From assembly GCF_009649815.1 (NCBI RefSeq), contig NZ_WJIC01000015.1, positions 124,001 to 188,000 on the forward strand: DNA of 64,000 nt, read 5' to 3'. The stretch's first letter is position 1. The number at the start of each line of letters is the position of its first letter. Below the pieces are notes generated by a model. It saw nothing but the letters and a program-made list of their open reading frames with translations, was not told where the DNA came from and made no database searches. Of this stretch, positions 51,274 through 59,877 are shown piece after piece. Position numbers and translations under genes: made by a program. The DNA is from Nocardia sp. SYP-A9097. Its GTDB lineage: Bacteria; Actinomycetota; Actinomycetes; Mycobacteriales; Mycobacteriaceae.

Positions 51274-52223
51274 CACCGACGAATTCCCCCACCGCCGAAT
51301 TTCCCGACCCCAGGGTCACCGCCAACATTCCGGCCGCGGGGGCGGTGCTGTGGCGTTACGCGGCCGATGGGGCGGTGGAAATCGCCCTCGTACACCGACT
51401 CAAGTACGACGACTGGTCCCTGCCCAAGGGCAAACTCGATCCCGGCGAGACCCCGGTGATCGCCGCGGTGCGAGAAGTGGCCGAGGAGACCGGAATCCGT
51501 TCCCGGCTCGGCCGCTACCTCGGGCACGTCACCTATCCGGTGACCGGGCATCGCAAGATCAAGCGCGTGGACTATTGGGCCGCACAGGTTCTCGACGGCG
51601 CGTTCGAGGAGAACGCGGAAGTCGATGTGCTCCAGTGGCATCGGGTCGACGGGCTGATGGATGCGTTGTCCTACCCCATGGATCGCCATATCGTGCGCAA
51701 TTTCCTTCGGCTGCCGCCGGATACGACGACCATGCTGCTGGTGCGGCACGCCAAAGCCGGTCGGCGCGACCGTTTCTCGGGTCACGATGATGATCGTCCT
51801 CTCGAAAAGTCCGGTCGCACACAGGCTGCCGCGTTGGTGCCCAATCTGCTCGCCTTCGGTGCGAGCGAAATCCATTCCGCCCCACCGCTGCGTTGTGTGG
51901 ACACCATGGCCCCGCTCGCCGAAAACCTGGGCGTGGACATCGAACTGGAGCCGCAGTTCTCCGAAACCGGTTATGCCGCTACGCCGGACGCCGCGCGGAA
52001 ACGCATTCGCGATCTTGTTTCCGAACACACGGTGCCGGTGATCTGCAGTCAGGGCAAGGTGATTCCGGATCTGCTGGAGTGGTGGGCGGCCAAGGATGGC
52101 ATCACCCTGCCCGCCGCGCGTAACCGCAAGGGCAGTGTCTGGGTGCTCTCGGTGCACCAGGGTCGACTGGTCGCGGCCAATCATCTGGATCGGGCATTGA
52201 ACCCGACCGACATTCCGCGCTAG
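51270..52223 (+). CDS. mutT1: Nudix hydrolase fused to histidine phosphatase domain (MutT1)
   Basis: A 317-aa two-domain enzyme. The N-terminal Nudix domain has the box GKLDPGETP with REVAEETGI at about residues 54-76. The C-terminal histidine-phosphatase domain starts at LLVRHAKAG near residue 155. In mycobacteria the protein cleaves 8-oxo-dGTP and diadenosine polyphosphates, and the phosphatase domain removes the resulting phosphates. The GTG start overlaps the ppk stop by 4 nt, so polyphosphate and nucleotide clean-up are cotranscribed as in Rv2984-Rv2985. Confidence 0.95.
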   Translation: MTPTNSPTAEFPDPRVTANIPAAGAVLWRYAADGAVEIALVHRLKYDDWSLPKGKLDPGETPVIAAVREVAEETGIRSRLGRYLGHVTYPVTGHRKIKRVDYWAAQVLDGAFEENAEVDVLQWHRVDGLMDALSYPMDRHIVRNFLRLPPDTTTMLLVRHAKAGRRDRFSGHDDDRPLEKSGRTQAAALVPNLLAFGASEIHSAPPLRCVDTMAPLAENLGVDIELEPQFSETGYAATPDAARKRIRDLVSEHTVPVICSQGKVIPDLLEWWAAKDGITLPAARNRKGSVWVLSVHQGRLVAANHLDRALNPTDIPR

Positions 52224-52318
52224 GGGATTTCGAGCCGCCGGAAGATTTGCCTCTAGAGATTTACGGCAATTACCCGGCGGCCGAACCATTTCCGGCCTCT
52301 GACGGGCCGAATACAACG

Positions 52319-52346
52319 AAACGGCCCGGCGGATGCCGGGCCGTTT
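52319..52346. terminator. Bidirectional terminator between mutT1 and hupB
   Basis: AAACGGCCCGGC and GCCGGGCCGTTT pair perfectly over 12 bp around GGAT. The A/T ends serve as short U tracts in either direction, fitting its place between convergent genes. Confidence 0.8.
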
Positions 52347-52395
52347 CATGTCATGCTGCGCCGAAAACCCGTCTGCGACGGGCTGTTCGAGCCCG

Positions 52396-53031
52396 TCAGC
52401 GACGGGCGGTGCGCTTCGCCGCGGTCTTCTTCGCGGCGGTCTTCTTGGCCGGAGCCTTCTTGGCGGCGGCCTTCTTGACCACGGCGGCCTTGACGGCAGC
52501 CTTCTTGGCCGGAGCCTTCTTCGCAGCCTTGGCCGGGGTCTTCTTGGCGGCAGCCTTGGTGGCCGTCTTCTTGGCGGTGGCCTTCTTGGCCGGAGCCTTG
52601 GTGGCAGCCTTCTTGGCCGTCGTCTTGGCCGGTGCCTTGGTGGCGGCCTTCTTGGCGATCTTCTTGGCAGCAGCCTTCTTCGCACCGGCCGGCTTACCCG
52701 ACACCGGAGCAGCCACACCACGTTTCACGGCCGGGCCGCTCGCGGTGATCTTCTGCTTGCCGGCGATGATCGCCTTGAACTGTGCACCGGGACGGAAGGC
52801 AGGCACCGAAGTCGGCTTCACCTTGACGGTTTCACCGGTACGCGGGTTACGAGCAACGCGCGCTGCGCGCTTACGCTGTTCGAAGACACCGAATCCCGTG
52901 ATGGTGACGCTCTGACCTTTGTTCACAGCACGCACGATCGTATCTACCATCTGCTCAACTGCAGCAGTAGCGGTGCGCCTGTCAGTACCCAACTTCTCGG
53001 TCAGAACATCGATCAGTTCCGCCTTGTTCAT
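52396..53031 (-). CDS. hupB: DNA-binding protein HU with lysine/alanine tail
   Basis: A 211-aa HU-family nucleoid protein. Residues 1-90 are classic HU (MNKAELIDVLTEKLGTDRRT, GFGVFEQRKRAARVARNPRTG). Residues from about 100 are a histone-like tail of repeated KKA/PAK/KTA units, the hallmark of actinobacterial HupB (Rv2986c), which compacts DNA and binds other ligands. A GGAGG site precedes the ATG. The tail is repetitive in DNA too, so it is prone to length variation between strains. Confidence 0.96.
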   Translation of the reverse strand: MNKAELIDVLTEKLGTDRRTATAAVEQMVDTIVRAVNKGQSVTITGFGVFEQRKRAARVARNPRTGETVKVKPTSVPAFRPGAQFKAIIAGKQKITASGPAVKRGVAAPVSGKPAGAKKAAAKKIAKKAATKAPAKTTAKKAATKAPAKKATAKKTATKAAAKKTPAKAAKKAPAKKAAVKAAVVKKAAAKKAPAKKTAAKKTAAKRTARR

Positions 53032-53156
53032 TGAATCCTCCGCAGACTAATGGCCCGTCGTCGGACCGACTAGGTACCACGGTAAACCTTCTTTGAGCAA
53101 GAGTCTATCTGCCACACCCATTTTGATGAGAGATGGCACACGACCAGCTACCTCGT

Positions 53157-53184
53157 TTGGGGGCGTTCAGCTAACGCCCCCCAA
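53157..53184. terminator. Hairpin after leuD
   Basis: TTGGGGGCGTT (53157-53167) pairs with AACGCCCCCCAA (53173-53184) around a 5-nt loop. It starts 3 bp beyond the leuD stop. It may also insulate hupB upstream sequences. Confidence 0.65.
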
Positions 53185-53187
53185 TGA

Positions 53188-53796
53188 TTACGTCTGCGAA
53201 ATACGGGCCGGAATGGTGGTGGGTTTCCAAGTCGGCCTTGCGTTTTCGAACTGGCCGATCTGGTCACTGTGCCGCAGAGTCAGCCCGATGTCGTCCAGAC
53301 CTTCCAGCAGACGCCACCGTGTGTAGTCGTCAATATCGAACGGCAACACGACCGTTCCGGCCGTGACGGTGCGCGCCTCGAGGTCCGTAGCCAATTCCAA
53401 ACCGGGCTGTTCCTCGAGCAACTTCCAGAGCAATTCCACATCGCTCTGCGCCATCCGAGCCGTCAGAAGCCCGTCCTTACCGGCGTTTCCGCGAAAGATG
53501 TCCGCGAAGCGCGAGGAGATCACGACGCGGAACCCGTAGTCTTTCAGCGCCCAAACCGCATGCTCGCGTGAGGAACCGGTACCGAAATCCGGACCGGCGA
53601 CCAGCACACTGCCGCGGTTGTAGGGCTCGGCGTTCAGAATGAAGTTCGGATCCGTTCGCCATGCCGCGAAGAGTCCATCCTCGAAACCCGTTCGGGTAAC
53701 GCGCTTCAGGTAGACGGCGGGGATGATCTGATCGGTGTCGACGTTGGATCGGCGGAACGGAACACCGATCCCCTTGTGGACCTTGAAGGCTTCCAT
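53188..53796 (-). CDS. leuD: 3-isopropylmalate dehydratase, small subunit
   Basis: A 202-aa subunit which with LeuC isomerises 2-isopropylmalate to 3-isopropylmalate in leucine synthesis. The family blocks are GIGVPFRRSNVDTDQIIPAVYLK, DFGTGSSREHAVWALKDYG and FRGNAGKDGLL. Length is standard. It lies 55 bp downstream of leuC in the same operon. Confidence 0.97.
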   Translation of the reverse strand: MEAFKVHKGIGVPFRRSNVDTDQIIPAVYLKRVTRTGFEDGLFAAWRTDPNFILNAEPYNRGSVLVAGPDFGTGSSREHAVWALKDYGFRVVISSRFADIFRGNAGKDGLLTARMAQSDVELLWKLLEEQPGLELATDLEARTVTAGTVVLPFDIDDYTRWRLLEGLDDIGLTLRHSDQIGQFENARPTWKPTTIPARISQT

Positions 53797-53851
53797 CGTG
53801 ATTCTCCTGATGTCTGTGAGAGCAGCGGATTACGGGCTGGGACAGCCGAAA

Positions 53852-55276
53852 TCAGTTGAGATCCGCCGGTGAGGACAGGGTTCCGCGCACCGCCGTAGCC
53901 GCCGCGACCAGCGGCGAGACCAGGTGCGTACGACCGCCCTTGCCCTGTCGCCCTTCGAAGTTCCGGTTCGAGGTGGAGGCGCAACGCTGACCGGGCGAAA
54001 GCTGATCCGGGTTCATTCCCAGGCACATCGAGCAGCCCGCCTGCCGCCATTCCGCGCCCGCCGCGGTGAAAATCTCGCCCAGCCCTTCGTTTTCCGCCTG
54101 CAGCCGCACCCGCATGGAACCGGGAACGATCAGCATGCGCACGCTCTCGGCGACCTTGCGGCCCTTCAGAACATCGGCCACAGCGCGCAAATCCTCGATA
54201 CGGCCATTGGTGCATGAGCCGACGAAAACGGTGTCGACGGTGACATCGCGCAATGGCGTACCCGGCTTCAGGTCCATGTATTGCAAGGCCTTTTCGGCCG
54301 CCTGACGCTCGTTCTCATCGACGATCTGCTCCGGGTCGGGGATCGAGTCGCCCAGCGGCAGACCCTGTCCCGGGTTGGTACCCCAGGTCACGAAGGGGGT
54401 CAGCGCGGAGCCGTCGATATGCACCTCGGCGTCGAAAGTCGCGCCCTCATCGGTCTTCAGCGCGTCCCAGGCGGCAACGGCCGCATCCCAATCCGCGCCC
54501 TCCGGAGCGTGCGGACGGCCCTTCAGGAACTCGTAGGTGATCGCGTCGGGCGCGACCATTCCCGCCCGCGCACCGGCCTCGATCGACATGTTGCACATGG
54601 TCATCCGGGCTTCCATGGACATCGAGCGCACGGCCTCGCCGCGGTACTCCAGCACATAGCCCTGGCCGCCGCCGGTGCCGATCTGCGCGATCACCGCCAG
54701 GATGACGTCCTTGGAGGTGACGCCGTCGGGCAGCGTGCCGTCGATATTGATGGCCATGGTCCGGAACGGGCGCAGCGACAAAGTCTGCGTTGCCAGAACG
54801 TGTTCCACTTCGCTGGTGCCGATACCCATTGCGAGCGCGCCGAACGCGCCGTGCGTGGAGGTGTGCGAATCACCGCAGACGACGGTGGTGCCCGGCTGGG
54901 TCAGACCCAGCTGCGGACCAACCACGTGCACGATGCCCTGATCGAGATCGCCCATGGGGTGCAGGCGGATACCGAATTCCTCGCAGTTCTTGCGCAGGGT
55001 GTCGACCTGCAACCGGGAAATGGGATCGGCGATCGGCTTGTCGATATCGATCGTCGGGACATTGTGGTCCTCGGTCGCGATGGTGAGATCCGGACGGCGC
55101 ACCGGCCGACCGGCCGCGCGCAGACCGTCGAACGCCTGCGGGCTGGTGACCTCGTGCACCAGATGCAGATCGATGTAGATGAGGTCGGGCTCGCGGTTCG
55201 CGCCTTCACCTTCGCCTTGGACGACGACGTGCTGGTCCCAGACCTTCTCCGCCAGAGTGCGTGGCCGCTCGGCCAT
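53852..55276 (-). CDS. leuC: 3-isopropylmalate dehydratase, large subunit
   Basis: A 474-aa aconitase-family subunit carrying the [4Fe-4S] cluster. The ligand cysteines are in VFVGSCTNGRIEDLRA and AGCSMCLGMNPDQLSPGQRC. VVCGDSHTSTHGAFGALAMG is the other family signature. A GATGGAGAT site precedes the ATG. It diverges from the ndgR regulator, which in other actinobacteria activates leuCD. Confidence 0.97.
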   Translation of the reverse strand: MAERPRTLAEKVWDQHVVVQGEGEGANREPDLIYIDLHLVHEVTSPQAFDGLRAAGRPVRRPDLTIATEDHNVPTIDIDKPIADPISRLQVDTLRKNCEEFGIRLHPMGDLDQGIVHVVGPQLGLTQPGTTVVCGDSHTSTHGAFGALAMGIGTSEVEHVLATQTLSLRPFRTMAINIDGTLPDGVTSKDVILAVIAQIGTGGGQGYVLEYRGEAVRSMSMEARMTMCNMSIEAGARAGMVAPDAITYEFLKGRPHAPEGADWDAAVAAWDALKTDEGATFDAEVHIDGSALTPFVTWGTNPGQGLPLGDSIPDPEQIVDENERQAAEKALQYMDLKPGTPLRDVTVDTVFVGSCTNGRIEDLRAVADVLKGRKVAESVRMLIVPGSMRVRLQAENEGLGEIFTAAGAEWRQAGCSMCLGMNPDQLSPGQRCASTSNRNFEGRQGKGGRTHLVSPLVAAATAVRGTLSSPADLN

Positions 55277-55392
55277 ATCTCCATCACCTCTCGATAGGAC
55301 ATACCCCGCGCCCGGGCTGTTGACGCGGGGAGAGCCTCGCCGGTCCGGGTGGACCCGGTGCCGGGATTTGCAATTCCCAACATGCGAGACGC

Positions 55393-55398
55393 TAATAT
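55393..55398 (+). promoter_or_regulatory. Leaderless -10 box of ndgR and operator region
   Basis: TAATAT ends exactly 6 nt before the ndgR ATG, so the mRNA should start at the initiation codon. Across the start codon lies CTATG-AGACAG-CATAG (55403-55418), a 5-bp inverted repeat that could be an NdgR/AreB-type operator shared with the divergent leuC. Confidence 0.55.
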
Positions 55399-55404
55399 CG
55401 TTCT

Positions 55405-56106
55405 ATGAGACAGCATAGCGGTATCGGTGTTCTGGACAAAGCCATGGCGGTCCTGCACGCCGTAGCCGAGCAACCCTGCGGCCTCAATGAGTTGTGCACC
55501 CGCACCGGCCTGCCCCGCGCCACCGCGCATCGCCTGGCCGTGGGCCTCGAGACGCATCGCATGCTGGCCCGCGACAGCCAGGGCCTGTGGCGTCCGGGGC
55601 CCGCGCTCTCGGAGCTGGCTACCACCGCGAGCGATCCGCTGCTCGATGCCGCCGCCGGCATTCTGCCGCGCCTGCGCGAGATCACCGGGGAGAGCGTGCA
55701 GCTCTACCGCCGGGACGGAAACGCGCGCGTCTGCGTCGCCTCGATGGAGCCCGCGTCCGGACTGCGGGACACCGTACCGGTCGGCGCGCGCATGCCGATG
55801 ACCGCCGGCTCCGCCGCGAAAGTACTGCTGGCCTGGGCCGATCCGGAATTGCAGCGAACCGTGCTGCCGGAGGCCGTATTCGGCGAGCGCGCGCTGGCCG
55901 AGGTGCGCAGGCGGGGCTGGGCGCAGAGTGCGGCCGAGCGGGCGGCGGGGGTGGCGAGTGTGTCCGCGCCCGTACGCGATACGGGGGGCACGGTGATCGC
56001 GGCCGTCTCGGTCTCCGGACCCATCGATCGGATGGGACGGCGGCCGGGTGCGCGCTGGGCCGCCGATCTCGTGGCGGCCGCGGACGCCCTGCACAAACGG
56101 CTCTGA
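55405..56106 (+). CDS. ndgR: IclR-family regulator NdgR/AreB type
   Basis: A 233-aa IclR protein. The short N-terminal helix-turn-helix is GIGVLDKAMAVLHAVAEQPC and LPRATAHRLAVGLETH, and the effector domain has VPVGARMPMTAGSAAKVLLAW. It diverges from leuCD, the arrangement of NdgR in Streptomyces and LtbR in corynebacteria, where the protein senses branched-chain amino-acid status and controls leuCD (and often leuB). The equivalent in M. tuberculosis is Rv2989. A leaderless ATG is predicted. Confidence 0.9.
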   Translation: MRQHSGIGVLDKAMAVLHAVAEQPCGLNELCTRTGLPRATAHRLAVGLETHRMLARDSQGLWRPGPALSELATTASDPLLDAAAGILPRLREITGESVQLYRRDGNARVCVASMEPASGLRDTVPVGARMPMTAGSAAKVLLAWADPELQRTVLPEAVFGERALAEVRRRGWAQSAAERAAGVASVSAPVRDTGGTVIAAVSVSGPIDRMGRRPGARWAADLVAAADALHKRL

Positions 56107-56336
56107 CGGGCCCGCACAGCCATTTTCACGCCCCCGCCGGGAATCCGGTGGGGGCGGCGGTGTTTTCGGGCCACACGGGCCCATCCCGCCCCACGCGTAC
56201 CGACCGGTCGCCCTCGGCTGCGGCGTACCCCCATCCCGCCCAGCGGTATTCGCACTTGCCACTCCCCCGCGTTCGCACCGCGCCCCGGCGTTCCCGCACT
56301 TCACAGCCGGTGTGACCCGGCTCATACGGCGTAAAT

Positions 56337-56342
56337 TACAGT
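56337..56342 (+). promoter_or_regulatory. Leaderless -10 box of the PPOX-family gene
   Basis: TACAGT ends 6 nt before ATG 56349. A TGTGAC hexamer about 20 bp upstream (near 56,311) is a possible -35 element. Confidence 0.55.
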
Positions 56343-56348
56343 CGGCTG

Positions 56349-56849
56349 ATGGGAGTTAATCAACGCGCTCAGATCACGATGTCCGAGCAGGAGATCGCGG
56401 ATTTCATGCGGCGCAGCCGAATCGCCAATCTCGCCACCCTCGGCGCAACGGGCAACCCGCACCTGACCGCCATGTGGTACGCGCTGATCAACGGCGAAAT
56501 CTGGTTCGAGACCAAGGCGAAATCGCAGAAGGCGGTGAACCTGCGCCGCGATCCGCGGGTGACCGTACTGCTCGAGGCCGGCGACACCTACGACCAGCTG
56601 CGCGGGGTCTCCATCGAGGGCCGCGCGGAGATCGTCGATGACGCCGACGCCCTGTTCCAGGTGGGAATCAGCGTGTGGGAGCGGTACACCGGGCCCTACA
56701 GCGAAGAGATGAAGCCGTTCGTGGAGCAGATGCTGAACAAGCGCATCGCGATTCGGATCGTGCCCGAGCGGGTGCGCAGCTGGGATCACCGCAAACTGGG
56801 ATTGCCCGCCATGCCGCTCGGCGGCAGCACGCTCATCGAACAGGATTGA
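56349..56849 (+). CDS. Split beta-barrel FMN/F420-type oxidoreductase (Rv2991-like)
   Basis: A 166-aa protein of the pyridoxamine-phosphate-oxidase-like superfamily. Blocks are FMRRSRIANLATLGATGNPHLTAMWY, IWFETKAKSQKAVNLRRDPRV and GVSIEGRAEIVDD. Its position between ndgR and the tRNA-gltX region equals that of Rv2991, assigned to the F420-binding FDOR-B branch. The presence of fbiD in the window agrees with F420 use, but the cofactor cannot be proven from sequence. A leaderless start is predicted and a clear intrinsic terminator follows. Confidence 0.85.
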   Translation: MGVNQRAQITMSEQEIADFMRRSRIANLATLGATGNPHLTAMWYALINGEIWFETKAKSQKAVNLRRDPRVTVLLEAGDTYDQLRGVSIEGRAEIVDDADALFQVGISVWERYTGPYSEEMKPFVEQMLNKRIAIRIVPERVRSWDHRKLGLPAMPLGGSTLIEQD

Positions 56850-56870
56850 GAAGTAACTCCACGAAAAGCA

Positions 56871-56908
56871 AAGGCCCCCAGCCGATTGGCTGAGGGCCTT
56901 GACTTTTT
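56871..56908 (+). terminator. Intrinsic terminator after the PPOX-family gene
   Basis: AAGGCCC-CAGCC pairs with GGCTG-GGGCCTT (56871-56900, with one mismatched pair) around GATT, followed by GACTTTTT. It also lies just 3' of the opposing tRNA-Glu gene and may serve both directions. Confidence 0.8.
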
Positions 56909-56909
56909 G

Positions 56910-56982
56910 TAGTCCCGACGGGATTTGAACCCGCGCTACCGCCTTGAGAGGGCGGCGTCCTAGGCCGCTAGACGACGGGACC
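56910..56982 (-). tRNA. tRNA-Glu (anticodon CTC)
   Basis: The minus strand folds as a complete 73-nt tRNA. The anticodon stem is CCGCC/GGCGG with loop CTCTCAA (anticodon CTC, codon GAG). The D-arm is GTC...GAC with GCGGCCTAG, the T-loop TTCAAAT, and the acceptor GGTCCCG pairs with CGGGACT (one G-U) plus discriminator A. The CCA end is not encoded. Confidence 0.95.
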
Positions 56983-57057
56983 AAGGATTGCTGGTGACTT
57001 GTTCGGTGGTAGACCACCGAATCTCCAACATTTCAGAGAGCCGTGAAGCTCTCTTGG

Positions 57058-57129
57058 CTGGGGTACCAGGACTCGAACCTAGAATGGCTGTACCAGAAAC
57101 AGCTGTGTTGCCAATTACACCATACCCCA
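57058..57129 (-). tRNA. tRNA-Gln (anticodon CTG)
   Basis: A 72-nt tRNA on the minus strand. The acceptor TGGGGTA pairs with TACCCCA with discriminator G. The anticodon stem GCTGT/ACAGC has loop TTCTGGT (anticodon CTG, codon CAG), and the T-loop is TTCGAGT. CCA is encoded directly after it (57055-57057). It is probably cotranscribed with tRNA-Glu 75 nt downstream. Confidence 0.95.
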
Positions 57130-57190
57130 ATGACCCGGGCATTCGGCCTGCCCCCTGGGGGGCTTCTCGACCGCTTTGCGAGCCGAGAAG

Positions 57191-57221
57191 AGATTAGCAG
57201 GCCGATACCGGGGTTATACAA
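57191..57221 (-). promoter_or_regulatory. Promoter of the tRNA-Gln/tRNA-Glu unit
   Basis: On the minus strand TTGTAT (57216-57221) and TAATCT (57191-57196) are spaced 19 bp, matching -35 and -10 elements. They would start transcription near 57,184, about 55 nt before tRNA-Gln. Confidence 0.5.
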
Positions 57222-57294
57222 ATCGGCTGGTCAGAGGCCACTTTTCGGCCACTTTCCGACCCTGGTCAGCGGACGGACACCGCCGCCAACGCCA

Positions 57295-58764
57295 TTAGGC
57301 CGGGACCGCCGCCAACGCGCTGCGCAACCGGTCCATGGAAATCTGACGGCCCAGCAACTCCATCGACTCGTACAGCGGCGGACTGATGTGCGATCCGGTG
57401 ACCGCCACCCGCACGGGCGTGAACGCCTTACGCGGCTTGAGACCCAACTCGTCGATGAGCGCCGTCTTGAGCGCCGCCTCGAGCGCGGCCGCCGTCCATT
57501 CCGAAATGCTATCCAGCGCCGTCACGGACGCCTGCAATACCGGAGCGGCGTCGGAACCGAGATTCTTTTCCTTCGCCGCCGGGTCGATCGAGAAATCTTC
57601 GGCGGGAACGAACAAGAACTTCAAGAGGCCCCATGCATCACCCAGAACCACGATGCGGGTCTGCACCAAATCTGCGGCTGTTGCGAAGAGCTTCTCGTCG
57701 ATCTCCGCACCGATATGACCGAGTTCGGTGAGGTACTCACGGAGCCGGTGAGCGAAATCACCCGACTCCAGCAACCGAATATGTTCGGCGTTCAGGGCGT
57801 CGGCCTTCTTCTGGTCGAAACGGGCCGGATTCGAATTAACTTTCGATATATCGAACGCCGCCACCATCTCCGCCATGGAGAAGACGTCATGATCATCGGC
57901 GATGCTCCAGCCGAGCAGTGCCAGATAATTCAGCAAACCCTCGGGAATGAAGCCCCGATCGCGATGATGGAAGAGATTCGACTCCGGATCCCGCTTGGAG
58001 AGCTTCTTGTTCCCCTGCCCCATCACGAACGGCAGATGCCCGAACTCCGGGGTGCGCTCGGCGACGCCGATACGAATCATCGACTCATAGAGCGCGAGCT
58101 GCCGGGGCGTGGAAGACAAAAGATCCTCGCCGCGCAAAACGTGGGTGATCTTCATCATCGCGTCGTCGACGGGATTGACCAGCGTATAGAGCGGATCGCC
58201 ATTACCGCGGGTGAGCGCGAAGTCCGGCACCACACCGGCGCGGAAGGTGGTCTCACCGCGCACCAGGTCGACCCAGGTGAGGTCGCGGTCGGGCATGCGC
58301 AGCCGGATCACCGCGGGGCGGCCCTCGGCCTTGTAGGCGGCGATCTGCTCGTCCGTCAGGTCGCGGTCGAAGTTGTCGTAGCCGAGCTTGGGATCGCGGC
58401 CGGCGGCCTTGTGCCGGGCCTCGACTTCCTCTGGGGTGGAGAAGGATTCGTAGGCCTCCCCCGCCGCCAATAGCCGCGCCACGACATCGAGATGAATGTC
58501 ACGGCGCTGCGACTGCCGGTACGGGCCGTAGTCGCCGCCGACCTCCGGGCCCTCGTCCCAGGTGAGGCCGAGCCAGCGCAGCGCGTCCAGGATCGCCCGG
58601 TAGGACTCCTCGGAATCCCGTGCGGCATCGGTGTCTTCGATACGGAAGACGAATTTGCCGCCGGTGTGGCGGGCGTAGGCCCAGTTGAACAGCGCGGTGC
58701 GGACCAGGCCGACATGCGGTGTGCCGGTGGGGGACGGGCAGAATCGGACCCGAACGTCTGTCAT
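57295..58764 (-). CDS. gltX: Glutamyl-tRNA synthetase
   Basis: A 489-aa class I synthetase. The HIGH-type motif appears in CPSPTGTPHVGLVRTALFNWAY, and the KMSKS loop as NKKLSKRDPES. FVFRIEDTD is the Glu-binding signature. ATG 58762-58764 (TDVRVRFCPSPTG) is preferred to an upstream in-frame start and has an AGAGAGAG site. It lies next to tRNA-Glu and tRNA-Gln genes. Whether it is non-discriminating (charging tRNA-Gln for GatCAB) is likely for actinobacteria but not shown here. Confidence 0.96.
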   Translation of the reverse strand: MTDVRVRFCPSPTGTPHVGLVRTALFNWAYARHTGGKFVFRIEDTDAARDSEESYRAILDALRWLGLTWDEGPEVGGDYGPYRQSQRRDIHLDVVARLLAAGEAYESFSTPEEVEARHKAAGRDPKLGYDNFDRDLTDEQIAAYKAEGRPAVIRLRMPDRDLTWVDLVRGETTFRAGVVPDFALTRGNGDPLYTLVNPVDDAMMKITHVLRGEDLLSSTPRQLALYESMIRIGVAERTPEFGHLPFVMGQGNKKLSKRDPESNLFHHRDRGFIPEGLLNYLALLGWSIADDHDVFSMAEMVAAFDISKVNSNPARFDQKKADALNAEHIRLLESGDFAHRLREYLTELGHIGAEIDEKLFATAADLVQTRIVVLGDAWGLLKFLFVPAEDFSIDPAAKEKNLGSDAAPVLQASVTALDSISEWTAAALEAALKTALIDELGLKPRKAFTPVRVAVTGSHISPPLYESMELLGRQISMDRLRSALAAVPA

Positions 58765-58777
58765 ATCTCTCTCTCGA

Positions 58778-59551
58778 TCAGCGTTTGGCGGCAACAGGAT
58801 TGGTGAGGGTGCCGATGCCTTCGACGGTCACCGACACGCTCTGACCGGCTTGCAGCGGACCCACACCCGCGGGGGTGCCGGTGAGGATGACATCGCCGGG
58901 GAGCAGCGTCATCACGGTGGTGATCCACTCGATCATCTTCGGAATATCGTGCAGCAGAAGTGAAGTGCGGCTGCTCTGCTTCTGTTCGCCGTCGAGTTCG
59001 GTGGAGATCGCCAGATCCGAAGGGTCCAGCGAGGTCTCGATCCACGGGCCGAGCGGGCAGAAGGTGTCATAGCCCTTGCCGCGGGTCCACTGACCGTCGT
59101 GCCGCTGTTGATCACGCGCGGTGACGTCATTGGCGACGGTGTAGCCCAGGATCACCTGATACGCCTGTGCGGCGGGCACATCCTTGCAGGGGCGGCCGAT
59201 GACGATGGCCAGCTCGCCCTCGTAATCCACCTGAGAGGAGCTGGGCGGCAACATAATCGGCACATTCGGGCCGATGATGGAGGTGTTCGGCTTCATGAAG
59301 ATGACCGGGTCGGCCGGCGCGGGACCGCCCATTTCGGCGGCGTGGTCGGCGTAGTTCTTACCGATACAGATCACCTTGCTGGCCAGAATCGGGGCCAGCA
59401 GGCGCACATCCGCGAGCGGCCAGCTGCGGCCGGTGAACGTCGGGGTGCCGAACGGGTGTTCGGCGATTTCGCGGGCGACGGCGTCGCCGCCGTCTCCCTC
59501 GATGCTTACGAAAGCGACCCCATCTGGGCTGGCAACTCGACCTAGGCGCAT
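58778..59551 (-). CDS. Fumarylacetoacetate hydrolase-family protein
   Basis: A 257-aa FAH-fold enzyme. Metal and catalytic blocks are VICIGKNYADHAAEMG, FMKPNTSIIGPN, VDYEGELAIVIGR and VANDVTARDQQ, followed by GDVILTGTPAGVG. It matches Rv2993c and may act as a beta-diketone hydrolase, hydratase-isomerase or oxaloacetate decarboxylase; the substrate is not set. ATG 59549-59551 (RLGRVAS) is chosen because TAGGAT ends 7 nt upstream and overlaps the alternative ATG 9 nt earlier. gltX starts 13 bp downstream of its stop. Confidence 0.9.
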   Translation of the reverse strand: MRLGRVASPDGVAFVSIEGDGGDAVAREIAEHPFGTPTFTGRSWPLADVRLLAPILASKVICIGKNYADHAAEMGGPAPADPVIFMKPNTSIIGPNVPIMLPPSSSQVDYEGELAIVIGRPCKDVPAAQAYQVILGYTVANDVTARDQQRHDGQWTRGKGYDTFCPLGPWIETSLDPSDLAISTELDGEQKQSSRTSLLLHDIPKMIEWITTVMTLLPGDVILTGTPAGVGPLQAGQSVSVTVEGIGTLTNPVAAKR

Positions 59552-59877
59552 GTTTCGCATCCTATCGACCGGCTTCCACCTGCCCTAATGCGCCCGACCA
59601 CCCGGCGCGGGCGCGATCGCGCGGTGCGACCGGCAGTCGCGCGGACACCTCGGTGACGGGGTGCGGCATGCCTGCCCGCATCGGGTCGCCGGAAATGTGG
59701 AAAGCCCTTGTACGCAAGACAACTCGATGTCCCGATGATCCTACGCGGACCATGGTTTCCGGTGTGAGCAAATCGACAGCTTGCCCCGGAAATGGTTGGC
59801 CGCACCGGGTGTACCGTAGGTTTCGATTTTCATACAGTAAGACGTGAGTTCCACATAGTGAGATACGAGGTGCTGCC
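59552..59877. other. Divergent intergenic region with two promoters
   Basis: In this 326-bp gap the TAGGAT box (59559-59564, minus strand) serves the FAH-family gene. TACAGT (59833-59838, plus strand) fits a -10 box for the MFS gene with a leader of about 35 nt and a GAGGTG ribosome site. No ORF with a ribosome site or recognisable domain was seen between them. Confidence 0.45.

Noticed and set aside
52396..52730. Tandem DNA repeats in the hupB 3' part as a mobile or regulatory repeat
   Set aside because: They encode the normal lysine/alanine-rich tail of actinobacterial HU proteins.
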